From assembly GCF_900101905.1 (NCBI RefSeq), contig NZ_FNAJ01000003.1:310001-374000 (forward strand): a stretch of DNA of 64,000 bases, given 5' to 3'. Positions 18,155-26,633 of this stretch are shown here, piece by piece; position 1 is the stretch's first letter; every line of letters begins with the position of its first letter. Origin of the DNA: Myxococcus virescens (GTDB lineage: Bacteria; Myxococcota; Myxococcia; Myxococcales; Myxococcaceae). The notes below the pieces were generated by a model. The model worked only from the letters and a program-made list of their open reading frames with translations, searched no databases and had not been told where the DNA came from. A program made the position numbers and the translations under genes.

Positions 18155-19983
18155 CGCGAAGCCTCCTGATCCGCGCGCAAGGACAGGCGTCCCTTGAGCC
18201 GGCCCCCGCCCTCCACCGGGCTGAAGTCGAGGAAGCCCGAGTCCAGCGGCGTGATCCGATCCAGCAGCGCCCCCGAAAGCGCCTTCGTCGCCCCGAGCAA
18301 CATGTTGGGCACTCCGGGCACCTTCTCCGCCGCGCGCAGGTCCGCGCGCAGCCGGCCCAGGTCCACCATCACCGACACGTGGCCCGAGCTGAAGGCCTCA
18401 CCACCGAAGCGCTCCCGCAGCTCGGCGCCCACGTCTCCGCGAGGACGGCCCTGCAGCAGCTCCCCCGCTATCAGGCTGGCGCGCTCGGGCGTGATGCGCA
18501 GCTCCACCGGATGCTCCCGAATCCGCGTCCGGAAGAGCGTGCCATTCGCCTCCTGCTGCGTCGTGTAGCGCAGCACGGAGTCCTCCAGTTGCTTCTGCAC
18601 GAGCGCCCGCACGGGCTCCGACTCCGTCAGCCCCGCTTCGAACACGATGGAGCCCTTGATGTCGGGCCGCTTGTTCCGGATGAAGTTGCGGAAGAAGGCC
18701 GGGATGTCGAAGTACGCGCGCAGCACCACGTCGCCGCGCAGCGCCTTGAGCAGCGCCTCCACATCCAGTCCCTCACGACGCCAGGACGCCACCATGCGCT
18801 CGCGGCGCTCGGAGCCCGGCGCACCGAACACCAGCCGCGCCAGTTCCTCAGGCGGCACGGAAACCTGCGCCGCGGCGATGGGCCCCAGCTCCGCGTCCTT
18901 CAGCAACGCCGACGCGGGCGCACGGGCGCCCTGGAACAACGGCGTCGAGGAGGACAGGAAGCCATCCAGGTCCACCCGCTCCGGCTTCACCGCCAGCGAC
19001 GCGGCGAAGCCGCGAATCGGGTGGGTGCCTTCTTCCTCAGGCGCCACTCCGGGCTGCTTCCCGGAGAAGAGGTACATGCTGCCGCTCGCCACCTTCCCTC
19101 GCAGCTCGGTCAGGAGCACGTCCTCGGAGATGCCCGGCCCCGTGAGGCTTCGCACCGCCTGGCGGGCCACTTCCGCGTCGGGAATGGCCAGCACCTGCGC
19201 CTGCTGAGGTTCACCCTCGTCGGGCTCCTCCAGCCCCTCTGGTACGGCGAGATAGAGGTAGCCTCGGTCCTCGAAGAGCAACATCGGGGGCCCGCCTGAC
19301 GCGGGCTCCACGGTGGCGGACCCGTCCGGCTGCGGCATCACGCCGTGCCCCGCCCGCTCCAACTCACCGGCAACGGCCTTCAGGGCCGCCTCTGGCTCCG
19401 TGATGCCCAGCAGCGTCACGACGCCGTCGAACTCCGGGAGCAGGAAGAAGCCGAAGCCCTCGTCGGGGTCCACCACCGAGCCGGCGCCGTTCTCCAGGTC
19501 CGCGAAGAGCAGTGGCAGCAGCGGGGATGACTCCACGGCCCGCCGCGCGTTCTCCGGCCCCACGAGCCGCGCGTAGAAGTCCATCAACTGCTCCACGTGG
19601 CCACGCAGCTCGGGCAGCCACATGACGGTGCGCGCGCTGGCGGGCACCGCGCGCAGCACGGGCCGAGGCACCACCGTCAACTGGACGCGGCCGACCTCCT
19701 CGCCCTCGTGCAGGGCGCGCACGGTATAGGCGCCTGCCCGGGAGAACGCGTGGGACACCCACGGCGCCGTCTGGGCGTCGCTGCCGTCACCAAAGTCCCA
19801 GGTGACGGCGGTGGCGTCCTCGCGCTGCGAGCCGAGGTCGACCGGCACGCCCGCTTCCACCGTCCGGTCCTGCCCCAGGTCCGGCCGCACCGCGCGACGG
19901 CAGCCGGAGGCCCAGGGGCCCACGGCGACCGTCAACAGGAGGAGCGCGACAAGAGACCCAGGGCGGCGCGGAATGAGCGGCAT
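18151..19983 (-). CDS. Predicted PKD-domain lipoprotein, large
   Basis: This 610-aa protein begins with a signal ending in the lipobox WASGC, so it is probably lipid-anchored. A PKD-like module follows at about residues 40-105, with VTWDFGDGSD. The remaining 500 residues alternate helices and strands, with no enzyme motif I can name; they resemble DUF3352-type surface proteins only loosely. It lies 7 nt after the OM barrel gene and overlaps the MoaX start by 4 bp, so all are likely one transcript. A structural or binding role in the envelope is inferred. Confidence 0.7.
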   Translation of the reverse strand: MPLIPRRPGSLVALLLLTVAVGPWASGCRRAVRPDLGQDRTVEAGVPVDLGSQREDATAVTWDFGDGSDAQTAPWVSHAFSRAGAYTVRALHEGEEVGRVQLTVVPRPVLRAVPASARTVMWLPELRGHVEQLMDFYARLVGPENARRAVESSPLLPLLFADLENGAGSVVDPDEGFGFFLLPEFDGVVTLLGITEPEAALKAVAGELERAGHGVMPQPDGSATVEPASGGPPMLLFEDRGYLYLAVPEGLEEPDEGEPQQAQVLAIPDAEVARQAVRSLTGPGISEDVLLTELRGKVASGSMYLFSGKQPGVAPEEEGTHPIRGFAASLAVKPERVDLDGFLSSSTPLFQGARAPASALLKDAELGPIAAAQVSVPPEELARLVFGAPGSERRERMVASWRREGLDVEALLKALRGDVVLRAYFDIPAFFRNFIRNKRPDIKGSIVFEAGLTESEPVRALVQKQLEDSVLRYTTQQEANGTLFRTRIREHPVELRITPERASLIAGELLQGRPRGDVGAELRERFGGEAFSSGHVSVMVDLGRLRADLRAAEKVPGVPNMLLGATKALSGALLDRITPLDSGFLDFSPVEGGGRLKGRLSLRADQEASR

Positions 19984-19990
19984 GAGCCGC

Positions 19991-20719
19991 TTAGTAGTCC
20001 AGCGCCAGTCCGAACATCCAGCGCCGGTTCGACAGGTTCAGCCCCGGCCCGCCGAAGTTGTCCACATCCGCATAGGTGTACTCGGCGAAGACGTAGCTGT
20101 GGTTGACGCCCAGGTCGGAGTCGAAGTCGCGCGCGAAGCGCGGCTCCAGGACGTCCAGCATGAAGGCCACGCCACCCGTCGCGCCCCAGCCCCACTTGCC
20201 GCCCGAGCCCCGGTTGCCCCCCACGGCCTCAGTGCCCGTGCCCTTGAGGATCCACCAAGGCGTGTAGATGAGCCCCAGCTTGCCGTAGGGCACCAGCGGG
20301 ATGCCCCATTCGAAGGCGGCGTAGTCGAACTTGTAGAAGGCGTTGAGGCTCAGGGGAATCAGACGCAGCGCCGTACGCTCCGCGGCGTCCGCACCGGAGG
20401 CCAGCTTCGCCGTTCCGTACTTCTCGCCGTAGCCCGCTGAGAAGCCCACGCCCGCCGTACCCACGCCCTGGTAGAAGTATCGCTGGAGCTCTACCTCGAA
20501 CGTCAGCAGCGACTCGCCGCCAAAGTAGTCCTGGTACGGCGTACCCGTGAGGCCGGGCTCTTCGTCGATGAGGGGCTTGTAGCCACCCAAGCGGAATTGA
20601 ATGCCGCCCGAACGTGGCGAGCGCAGCGAGACTTCCTCCTCCACCACTACCGTGTCCTGCCCCCAGGCAGGCAGCGTGGCGAGCAGCGCCACGACTCCCA
20701 GGGCCGATGCCCGACTCAT
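19991..20719 (-). CDS. Outer membrane beta-barrel protein (MXAN_2562-like family)
   Basis: This 242-aa protein has a signal peptide ending PAWGQ and alternating amphipathic strands with aromatic girdles, ending in an aromatic residue (ALDY), typical of OM barrels. I recall a myxobacterial family named after MXAN_2562 with this layout, and the partner gene upstream fits the MXAN_2561 family. The ATG is preferred over upstream in-frame codons because AGGAGG lies 8 nt before it. It overlaps the preceding gene by 4 bp (ATGA), so the two are translationally coupled. Cargo or function is unknown. Confidence 0.75.
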   Translation of the reverse strand: MSRASALGVVALLATLPAWGQDTVVVEEEVSLRSPRSGGIQFRLGGYKPLIDEEPGLTGTPYQDYFGGESLLTFEVELQRYFYQGVGTAGVGFSAGYGEKYGTAKLASGADAAERTALRLIPLSLNAFYKFDYAAFEWGIPLVPYGKLGLIYTPWWILKGTGTEAVGGNRGSGGKWGWGATGGVAFMLDVLEPRFARDFDSDLGVNHSYVFAEYTYADVDNFGGPGLNLSNRRWMFGLALDY

Positions 20720-21615
20720 GACCGCTTCCTCCTCGACGACAGCCAGACTCCGAGGGACGCCAGCATCGCGCATCCCGTGATGCCACCACCCGCCGCGGCG
20801 CAGCCACCCGTCTCCGTGCCGCCAGCTCCGAGGTACCCTTGGTAGAAGCCGTTGCTTGCAATGGGCGTCCCTGTCGCAGCGGGCGAAGGTTCGCTTTGGT
20901 TACCCGCCCTGTCGATGGCAATTGCCTGGACGGCATACTCGACGCCGTTCTCGAGCCCTTGATCCATGCGGAAGACCGCGTTCGACGAAACCTGCCGCTT
21001 CGTCGAAATCACTTCACCCGCGCCCACACCACCGTCCTCGCCCGGAACGAACTGAAGGACCTGCACCTCCATGAACACCGCGTCGCTCGGCACCTTGACA
21101 GAGACACTCAGCGCGGCGTCCAGCCCCGTGACGCTCGGGGTCTCCGGCGCTGCGGGAGGCTCCGGGTCATAGATGAAGCTGAGGTTGGAGGGCGACCCAA
21201 TCGAGGTGAACGACTCCTCGCAACCAATCCCCAAGGGACGTCGGGTGGTAGCACACAGCCGGAACGTCTTGGTTGACGTCTGCGACTCGCACTTGGCGCC
21301 GTCCGCCACCAGCGCCTCGGACGCGTTGAAGGTCACCGACCCCGTCAGCCGAGTATCCGTTACCGAGATCTCGTCGAGAGACAGGTCGCCCGCCCCTGGC
21401 GCCCCCGTGCAACTCGATTCGTTCGAGAGCCAGAGGTGGAGCACGTCGCAATTGCCGGCGACACGCGTCCAGTTGACCGTGCGGTCCAAGCCGCAGTTCT
21501 CCTGGGAGACGACAATCTGATCGTTCTGGATGATGTCGCCCGTGGCTGAAAACGTCACGGTCTGCCCCAGGGCAGTCGACGCGAAGAGCAAGAGGCCAAC
21601 GAGAGTGAGGCGCAT
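20716..21615 (-). CDS. MXYO-CTERM-anchored surface protein (MXAN_2561-like family)
   Basis: This 299-aa secreted protein has a signal peptide (LVGLLLFASTALGQ), a Cys-containing beta-rich N-terminal domain, and a fibronectin-III-like module (about residues 150-250, PEPPAAPETPSV onward). The C-terminal tail has a Gly-rich Cys motif (GGCAAAGGG), a hydrophobic helix and the basic end SSRRKRS. That tail is a myxobacterial sorting signal, expected to be processed and anchored at the surface. Longer start options run through unlikely sequence, so the ATG before the signal was used. It is the first gene of a four-gene operon ending with moaX. Confidence 0.75.
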   Translation of the reverse strand: MRLTLVGLLLFASTALGQTVTFSATGDIIQNDQIVVSQENCGLDRTVNWTRVAGNCDVLHLWLSNESSCTGAPGAGDLSLDEISVTDTRLTGSVTFNASEALVADGAKCESQTSTKTFRLCATTRRPLGIGCEESFTSIGSPSNLSFIYDPEPPAAPETPSVTGLDAALSVSVKVPSDAVFMEVQVLQFVPGEDGGVGAGEVISTKRQVSSNAVFRMDQGLENGVEYAVQAIAIDRAGNQSEPSPAATGTPIASNGFYQGYLGAGGTETGGCAAAGGGITGCAMLASLGVWLSSRRKRS

Positions 21616-21686
21616 GGGTACGCCCAGGCTAGCAAGCGGGAGGCCACATGAAACGCATTCCCGTCCGCTGGGCATCACTCCGGGAG

Positions 21687-21720
21687 GGCCGTCCCGCCGC
21701 GCCAAACAGGCAGGACGGCC
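21687..21720 (-). terminator. Hairpin downstream of the asd paralogue
   Basis: A 12-bp stem (21687-21698 with 21709-21720, one G-U pair) encloses a 10-nt loop, about 20 bp past the asd stop on the minus strand. No T-run follows, so termination may be weak or factor-dependent. Confidence 0.5.
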
Positions 21721-21740
21721 ACGGAGGCTTTGCCAATTTG

Positions 21741-22775
21741 TCAGGCGGGGCGCTCGGCCAGGCGGAGTCCGGCTTCCACCAGGTTGAGGGCGGCGCCCCG
21801 GCTGGCGTTGTCCACCGAGGCGAACAACGTCACCCACTCCGGCGCCTGGGGGAATGCGCGCACCCGGCCCACATGGACCGCCGGGTCGGACGTGACGAGC
21901 ATGGGCATGGGGTACACACGCTCACCGGGCACATCCAGCACCTTCAAGGCCCCGGACGTCTTGAGGGCCGCGCGCACCTGCTCCACCGGGCCCGCCTTCT
22001 TGAGCTGCACGTTGAGGGTGAGGCCGTGGCCGTAGAAGGTAGGCACCTGCACCGCCGTCCCGGCGATGACGGGCACATCGCCCTTGGACGAGAAGAGCCG
22101 GGCCGCCTCCAGCGTCCAGCCGCCCTCCTCCTCGGTCCAGGGTGAATTCACCATGAAGCCGCCGACCTGCGGCACCAGGTTGAACCCCACACGGTGGGGA
22201 AAGGCGTGCGGCTCCGGCTCGCGGCCCGACAGCAGGTCCGCCGTCTGCTTCTCCAGCTCCGCCACACCGCGCACACCCGCGCTGGACGCCGCCATCAGCG
22301 CCGTCACCTGCGCGCGCGCCACGCCGAAGGCCTTCCGCAGCGGCTCCACCACGTGCACCGCGGCGGTCGTCACGGCCCCCGGCAGACACACGATGCGGCC
22401 CTTGAAGGTGAAGCCCGCGCCCAGCACGTCCGTGTTGAAGCCCGGCAGCACCATGGGGACGTTGCCGTCACCTCGGAAGGCACTGCTGACGTCCACCACC
22501 CACGCGCCCGCGGCCTGCGCGGCCGGAGCCAGCGTGCGAGAGGCCTCGGCGGGCGTGGCCAGCAGCACCAGCTTCACACCCCGGAAGGCGTCCGGCGTCG
22601 CCTGCTCCACCTCGAGCGAGTCCTCGCCGTACTCCACCTCCATGCCCTTGGAGCGCTCGGAGCCGAAGACGCGCACCTGTTCAGCGGGCACGTCCTGCGC
22701 GTACAGCGCGGCGAGCACCTCGCGGCCCACCACGCCCGTCGCGCCCACCACGCCAATCGTCAAGTCGTCTCTCAT
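21741..22775 (-). CDS. Aspartate-semialdehyde dehydrogenase paralogue lacking the catalytic Cys
   Basis: The fold is that of Asd, which reduces aspartyl phosphate in the lysine/threonine/methionine pathway. The N-terminal NADP motif VVGATGVVGRE and the substrate-region His in YGHGLTLN (His250) are present. The catalytic Cys normally sits in an NPNCST loop 10 residues before a conserved EP; here that position is Ala134 (LPGAVTT), and the usual Arg of RVPV is Gln243. A Cys at 130 does not align. This pattern fits Usg-1-like non-catalytic paralogues better than true Asd. It is the last gene of the uppS-cdsA-rseP-rlpA-tsaB run. Confidence 0.8.
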   Translation of the reverse strand: MRDDLTIGVVGATGVVGREVLAALYAQDVPAEQVRVFGSERSKGMEVEYGEDSLEVEQATPDAFRGVKLVLLATPAEASRTLAPAAQAAGAWVVDVSSAFRGDGNVPMVLPGFNTDVLGAGFTFKGRIVCLPGAVTTAAVHVVEPLRKAFGVARAQVTALMAASSAGVRGVAELEKQTADLLSGREPEPHAFPHRVGFNLVPQVGGFMVNSPWTEEEGGWTLEAARLFSSKGDVPVIAGTAVQVPTFYGHGLTLNVQLKKAGPVEQVRAALKTSGALKVLDVPGERVYPMPMLVTSDPAVHVGRVRAFPQAPEWVTLFASVDNASRGAALNLVEAGLRLAERPA

Positions 22776-22827
22776 GGCGCGTCCTTTACGCCACCGGAGG
22801 CCGGGAGCGCGAGCACCACGAGGCGGC

Positions 22828-23565
22828 TCAGTCTTCCTTCAACCGTGCGGTGGGCGCCGGCCCGGGCAGCGGCGGGAACTTCGGGTTGCGCTCCGGCTCC
22901 GAGGCCCGCACGTAGTGCGGCTCCATGGCGAAGAGCGCGTCCAGCGACTGCGCTTCCGGAAAGCGCGCCAGCTGCGCCAGCGCCACCGCCGACGGGAAGG
23001 CCGGCGCCGCCAGCAGCCGGTGAGGCGCCACGCCCTGCGACTCCAGGGCGGCGCGGTAGTCCACCAGCGCGGGCCCCAGCGCCACGGCCCGGGGCTCGGC
23101 GGCCATGCGCGCGGCCACCTCCGCGGGTGACATGGCCGTCTCCGGTTCCAGCGGCTCCACCGTCCCGCCCTGACGGACGTAGGCCCCCAGGTACAGGTCG
23201 TCCTTGCGTGCCACCGCCAGGCAGTACAGCGGCACGCCCTCGGGGCCCTCCAGCGCCACCGCCGCCAGCGACGAGGCCCCGGCCACCTTCAGCTTCGTCG
23301 CGTAGGCCAGCGACTTCACCGTCGCCAGGCCGATGCGCAGCCCCGTGAAGGAGCCCGGCCCCAGGCCCACCACCAGTCCCTCCAGGGCGGGCAGCGTGGC
23401 GCCATGGCGTTCGAGCAGCTCCCCGACGATGCCAGGCAGCAGCTCGCTCTGCTTCCGCGGCGGCCCCACCACCACGTGCTCCAGCGTGCGCAGCGCGCCA
23501 TCCGGCGCTCGCTCCACCAGGGCCAGCGACAACGTCAACGTCGAGGTGTCCAGCGAGAGAAACAT
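22828..23565 (-). CDS. tsaB: TsaB, tRNA threonylcarbamoyladenosine biosynthesis protein
   Basis: TsaB is the ASKHA-fold partner of TsaD in making t6A37 of ANN-decoding tRNAs. The 245-aa protein starts FLSLDTSTLTLSLAL, the typical first strand pair, and carries the family segment VGLGPGSFTGLRIGLATVKS. It lacks the metal-binding His pair of TsaD, as expected for TsaB. The ATG was chosen over a GTG at 23577 that would overlap the rlpA stop. The C-terminal part shows the usual PHYVRASEPE. It lies 11 bp after rlpA. Confidence 0.92.
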   Translation of the reverse strand: MFLSLDTSTLTLSLALVERAPDGALRTLEHVVVGPPRKQSELLPGIVGELLERHGATLPALEGLVVGLGPGSFTGLRIGLATVKSLAYATKLKVAGASSLAAVALEGPEGVPLYCLAVARKDDLYLGAYVRQGGTVEPLEPETAMSPAEVAARMAAEPRAVALGPALVDYRAALESQGVAPHRLLAAPAFPSAVALAQLARFPEAQSLDALFAMEPHYVRASEPERNPKFPPLPGPAPTARLKED

Positions 23566-23576
23566 GGGACGGCTCA

Positions 23577-24080
23577 CTACACCGGCGCGGCCCACATTTC
23601 CTGCGGAATCTCCGACACCCGGTCCTGGCAGCGGTACAGCCGGACGCGCACCACGCCCTTGTCCAGCATGCCCAGCTTCCGGGCGGCGCCCTTGGACAGG
23701 TCCACGATGCGCCCGTCGATGAAGGGCCCCCGGTCATTCACGCGCACCTTCACCGCGCGCCCGTTCTCCATGTTCACCACGCGCAGGCACGAGCCGAAGC
23801 GCAGCTTGCGGTGCGCGGCCGTCATCGCCTCCTGGTCGAAGCGCTCCCCGCTCGCGGTGGGCCGCCCGTGCAGGCCGGGGCCATAGAACGAGGCCAACCC
23901 TTCGCCCAGGTACGAGCGCGGCATCTGCTCGCGCCGCGTCACGCCGGGCGTACCACCGCGGGACTTCGGCGACTTCGACGGGCGGACGGGTTCCTCCACC
24001 GGGTCGGGCCTGGCCGCGCGCGAGGCGCACGCGGAGGTGAAACCCAAGCAGAGCAGTCCGGCAACGGCGATTCCTCGCAT
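23577..24080 (-). CDS. RlpA-like lipoprotein (DPBB septal ring lytic transglycosylase type)
   Basis: This 167-aa protein has a lipoprotein signal (FTSAC) and a double-psi beta-barrel domain with GLASFYGPGLHGRPTASGE, TAAHRKLRFG and VNDRGPF, the RlpA signature including the catalytic Glu and Asp regions. RlpA cleaves glycan strands lacking stem peptides and localises to septa. There is no C-terminal SPOR domain, so septal targeting by denuded glycan is not expected. It is located between rseP and tsaB in an envelope operon. Confidence 0.88.
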   Translation of the reverse strand: MRGIAVAGLLCLGFTSACASRAARPDPVEEPVRPSKSPKSRGGTPGVTRREQMPRSYLGEGLASFYGPGLHGRPTASGERFDQEAMTAAHRKLRFGSCLRVVNMENGRAVKVRVNDRGPFIDGRIVDLSKGAARKLGMLDKGVVRVRLYRCQDRVSEIPQEMWAAPV

Positions 24081-24087
24081 GCGTCCT

Positions 24088-25719
24088 CTAGCGGGTGATG
24101 TCGTTGGTCACGGCCAACAGCATCAGCAGGACGAGCAGCGCGAGCCCCACCATGTTGGCCACCTCGCGGACGCGAACAGGGATGGGGCGGCGGCGAATTC
24201 CCTCCCAGGCGGCGGAAAGCAGGTGGAAGCCGTCCAGCACGGGGATGGGCAACAGGTTCATCACCCCCAGGTTGATGGAGATGAGCGCCATCAGGTGGAG
24301 GAAGCTGTCCAGGCCCTGCTCGGCGCTCTTCGACGCCAGCTGGTACATCATGATGGGGCCGCCCACGGTGTTCATCGGCACCGAGCCCACCAGCAGCCCG
24401 CCGAGGACCCGCACCATCTGCCCGACGATCTTCGGGACGATGAGCGCGGCCTGCTTCAGCGCGGCGCCCGGCCCCAGATGCACCGTCACCTCATCCAGCA
24501 CCGGCATGTCCGCCGCGGAGAGCACCCAGTTGCGCACGCCCAGGACGATGGGCGAGCTCGCCGTGCCCATCTCGTCCTCCGTCTTCAGCGGCGCCTGCGC
24601 CAGCGTCTCCGTGCGCTCGCCGTCCGCGCCCCGCCACGTCAGCTGGAAGGAACGTTCCTTCAGGGCGTTCAGCTTCGAGGAGAACTTGACGAAGGACTCC
24701 GGCTTCTCGCCATCCAGCGCGATGATGCGGTCTCCGGGCCGCAGGCCGCCCTTCTCGGCCGCGCTCCCCGGCGCCACGGTGGCCAGGTACAGGTCGGACG
24801 TCTCCGCGCCCACCGTCGCCAGCCCCACACCCGGCTGCTTCGGCACGGTGAGCTTCAGCACGGAGGGCACCCGCCCCGTCACGACGCCCGCCGCCACGGA
24901 GTCCATGCGCCGGAGGGTGAGCTCCAGGGGCGCGCCCTCCGCGTGCTTGTCCAGCTCCTGCTGGAAGCGCGCTTCCGTCTCCACGCTCACGCCGTTGACG
25001 GCCAGGATGCGGTCGAAGGTCCTCAGTCCGGCCTTCTCCGCCACCGAGCCCGGCGGCACGCCGACGATGGGCGGCTTCGACACGGCCTCCACGCCAATGG
25101 AGCCGCGCTCCACCGTGTCGATGGGGGACGTCTCCACGTTCTTCGTGGGCGTCACGTCCAGCGTCAGCTTCTGGCCGTTGCGCTCCAGGACGATGGGGAC
25201 GGGCCGCTCGAAGCGGCCGACGAACGCCTCCCGCATGTCGTTGAACGTGCGCACCGGCTCGCCATCCACGGACAGGATGCGGTCTCCAGGGCGGATGCCG
25301 GCGGCCTGCGCTGGCATGCCCTCGCTCACCGTTCCCACGTAGGTGGAGGTGGCCTGGTGCGGGCCCAGGAAGACGAAGAAATAGACGAGGATGGGGAAGA
25401 TGAGGTTGAAGGCCGGCCCCGCCAGGACGATGAGGCCGCGCTTCCATGGGGGCTGCGCCAGGAAGCCCCGGCTGGCCTCCTCCGGGCTGAGCTCCTCGTG
25501 GGGCATGTCCCCCGCCATCTTCACGTAGCCGCCCAGCGGCAGCAGGGCAATCTGGTACTCCGTCTCGCCCTTGGTGAAGCCGATCAACTTGGGTCCGAAG
25601 CCGATGGAGAACTTCAGGACCTTCACACCACAGGCCTTCGCCACCAGGAAGTGGCCAAGCTCGTGCACCGTGACGAGCACGCCGAGCAGAATGACGAAGA
25701 ACCCGATGTTTTGGAGCAT
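24088..25719 (-). CDS. rseP: RseP-type site-2 protease with three PDZ domains
   Basis: This intramembrane zinc protease has HELGH at residues 19-23 in the first span and PVLDG near the C-terminus completing the zinc site. Standard RseP has two PDZ domains; here three PDZ-like repeats can be read, each with a GDRIL- or FDRIL-type core (AGIRPGDRILSVDGEPV, AGLRTFDRILAVNGVSV, GGLRPGDRIIALDGEKP). The 543-aa length exceeds the usual 450 accordingly. RseP cleaves truncated anti-sigma factors and signal peptide remnants. The ATG at 25719 directly precedes the first span. It follows cdsA, as in E. coli, but dxr is absent from the cluster. Confidence 0.92.
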   Translation of the reverse strand: MLQNIGFFVILLGVLVTVHELGHFLVAKACGVKVLKFSIGFGPKLIGFTKGETEYQIALLPLGGYVKMAGDMPHEELSPEEASRGFLAQPPWKRGLIVLAGPAFNLIFPILVYFFVFLGPHQATSTYVGTVSEGMPAQAAGIRPGDRILSVDGEPVRTFNDMREAFVGRFERPVPIVLERNGQKLTLDVTPTKNVETSPIDTVERGSIGVEAVSKPPIVGVPPGSVAEKAGLRTFDRILAVNGVSVETEARFQQELDKHAEGAPLELTLRRMDSVAAGVVTGRVPSVLKLTVPKQPGVGLATVGAETSDLYLATVAPGSAAEKGGLRPGDRIIALDGEKPESFVKFSSKLNALKERSFQLTWRGADGERTETLAQAPLKTEDEMGTASSPIVLGVRNWVLSAADMPVLDEVTVHLGPGAALKQAALIVPKIVGQMVRVLGGLLVGSVPMNTVGGPIMMYQLASKSAEQGLDSFLHLMALISINLGVMNLLPIPVLDGFHLLSAAWEGIRRRPIPVRVREVANMVGLALLVLLMLLAVTNDITR

Positions 25720-25802
25720 GGGCGCAACAGTAATCGTGGGCGCCCAGGTGGACAACGCGCAACCGGGCCCGCCGAGCAGACGGGCAGCCGGAAGGGGCGG
25801 TC

Positions 25803-26633
25803 CTAGGGCAGCAGGCCCCGGACGAACTGCACGTAGACGAACACCAGGGGCGCGTTGAACAGGAGCGCGTCGATGCGATCCAACACGCCACCGTGCCCGG
25901 GGATGAGGACGCCCGAGTCCTTCACCCCGTAGGCCCGCTTCAGCATGGACTCACACAGGTCGCCCACCGGCCCCAGGATGCCGCCGGCGATGCCCAGCAG
26001 CACGCAGTCCCACACCGTGAACACGGGGAAGAAGAACTGCCGGGCAATGAACATACCGCCCACCGAGCCCAGCATGCCCCCGAAGAAGCCCTCCCACGTC
26101 TTGTTGGGGCTCACCTCCGGGTAGAGCTTGTGCTTCCCCAGGAACCGCCCGAAGAAGTAGGCGGCGGTGTCATTGGCCCAGGTGATGACCAGCGCGCAGA
26201 TGACCCAGGCCAGGCCGTGGTCGGGCAACAGGCGCAGCGCGGACACGGCCGTGAGGCCCACCGCGCCGTAGAGGAAGCCGTTGACCAGGTGCGCCGTGCG
26301 GGTGGGCGCCTCCGCCAGCGGCCCCTTGAAGAGGTGGTAGATCCACGCGAAGAACGCGAAGACGATGGTGAGCCAGAAGGCCGTCTCGCCCGTGCGCGCC
26401 GCGTCCCGCATGGGCAGGAAGGGCAGCACCGCGGCGAAGGCCATTCCGACCCAGGAGGCCACCGTCAGGCGCTTCTGGACGATGAGGTAGTACTCACCCA
26501 CGCACGCGGCGGCGGCGGCGCCCAGCAGGGCCGCGCTCCAGTAACCACCGAGGAACAGCAGCAGGAGGACCAGCGGCAGCAGTGTCACCGCGGAGACGAC
26601 GCGGATGACGAGGTTTCGGTTCTTGTCGTTCAC
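25803..26633 (-). CDS. cdsA: Phosphatidate cytidylyltransferase CdsA
   Basis: CdsA makes CDP-diacylglycerol from phosphatidate and CTP in the inner membrane. The 276-aa polytopic protein contains the full family signature near its end: SMLKRAYGVKDSGVLIPGHG followed by GVLDRID, with the metal-binding acidic residues. About seven or eight hydrophobic spans are visible. The start is GTG at 26633, overlapping the uppS stop by 4 bp (GTGA), so the two are translationally coupled. Confidence 0.95.
   Translation of the reverse strand: MNDKNRNLVIRVVSAVTLLPLVLLLLFLGGYWSAALLGAAAAACVGEYYLIVQKRLTVASWVGMAFAAVLPFLPMRDAARTGETAFWLTIVFAFFAWIYHLFKGPLAEAPTRTAHLVNGFLYGAVGLTAVSALRLLPDHGLAWVICALVITWANDTAAYFFGRFLGKHKLYPEVSPNKTWEGFFGGMLGSVGGMFIARQFFFPVFTVWDCVLLGIAGGILGPVGDLCESMLKRAYGVKDSGVLIPGHGGVLDRIDALLFNAPLVFVYVQFVRGLLP

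Noticed and set aside
24037-25806. Long plus-strand open frame opposite rseP
   Set aside because: Low-complexity shadow of rseP; it crosses the rlpA/rseP boundary and has no family features.
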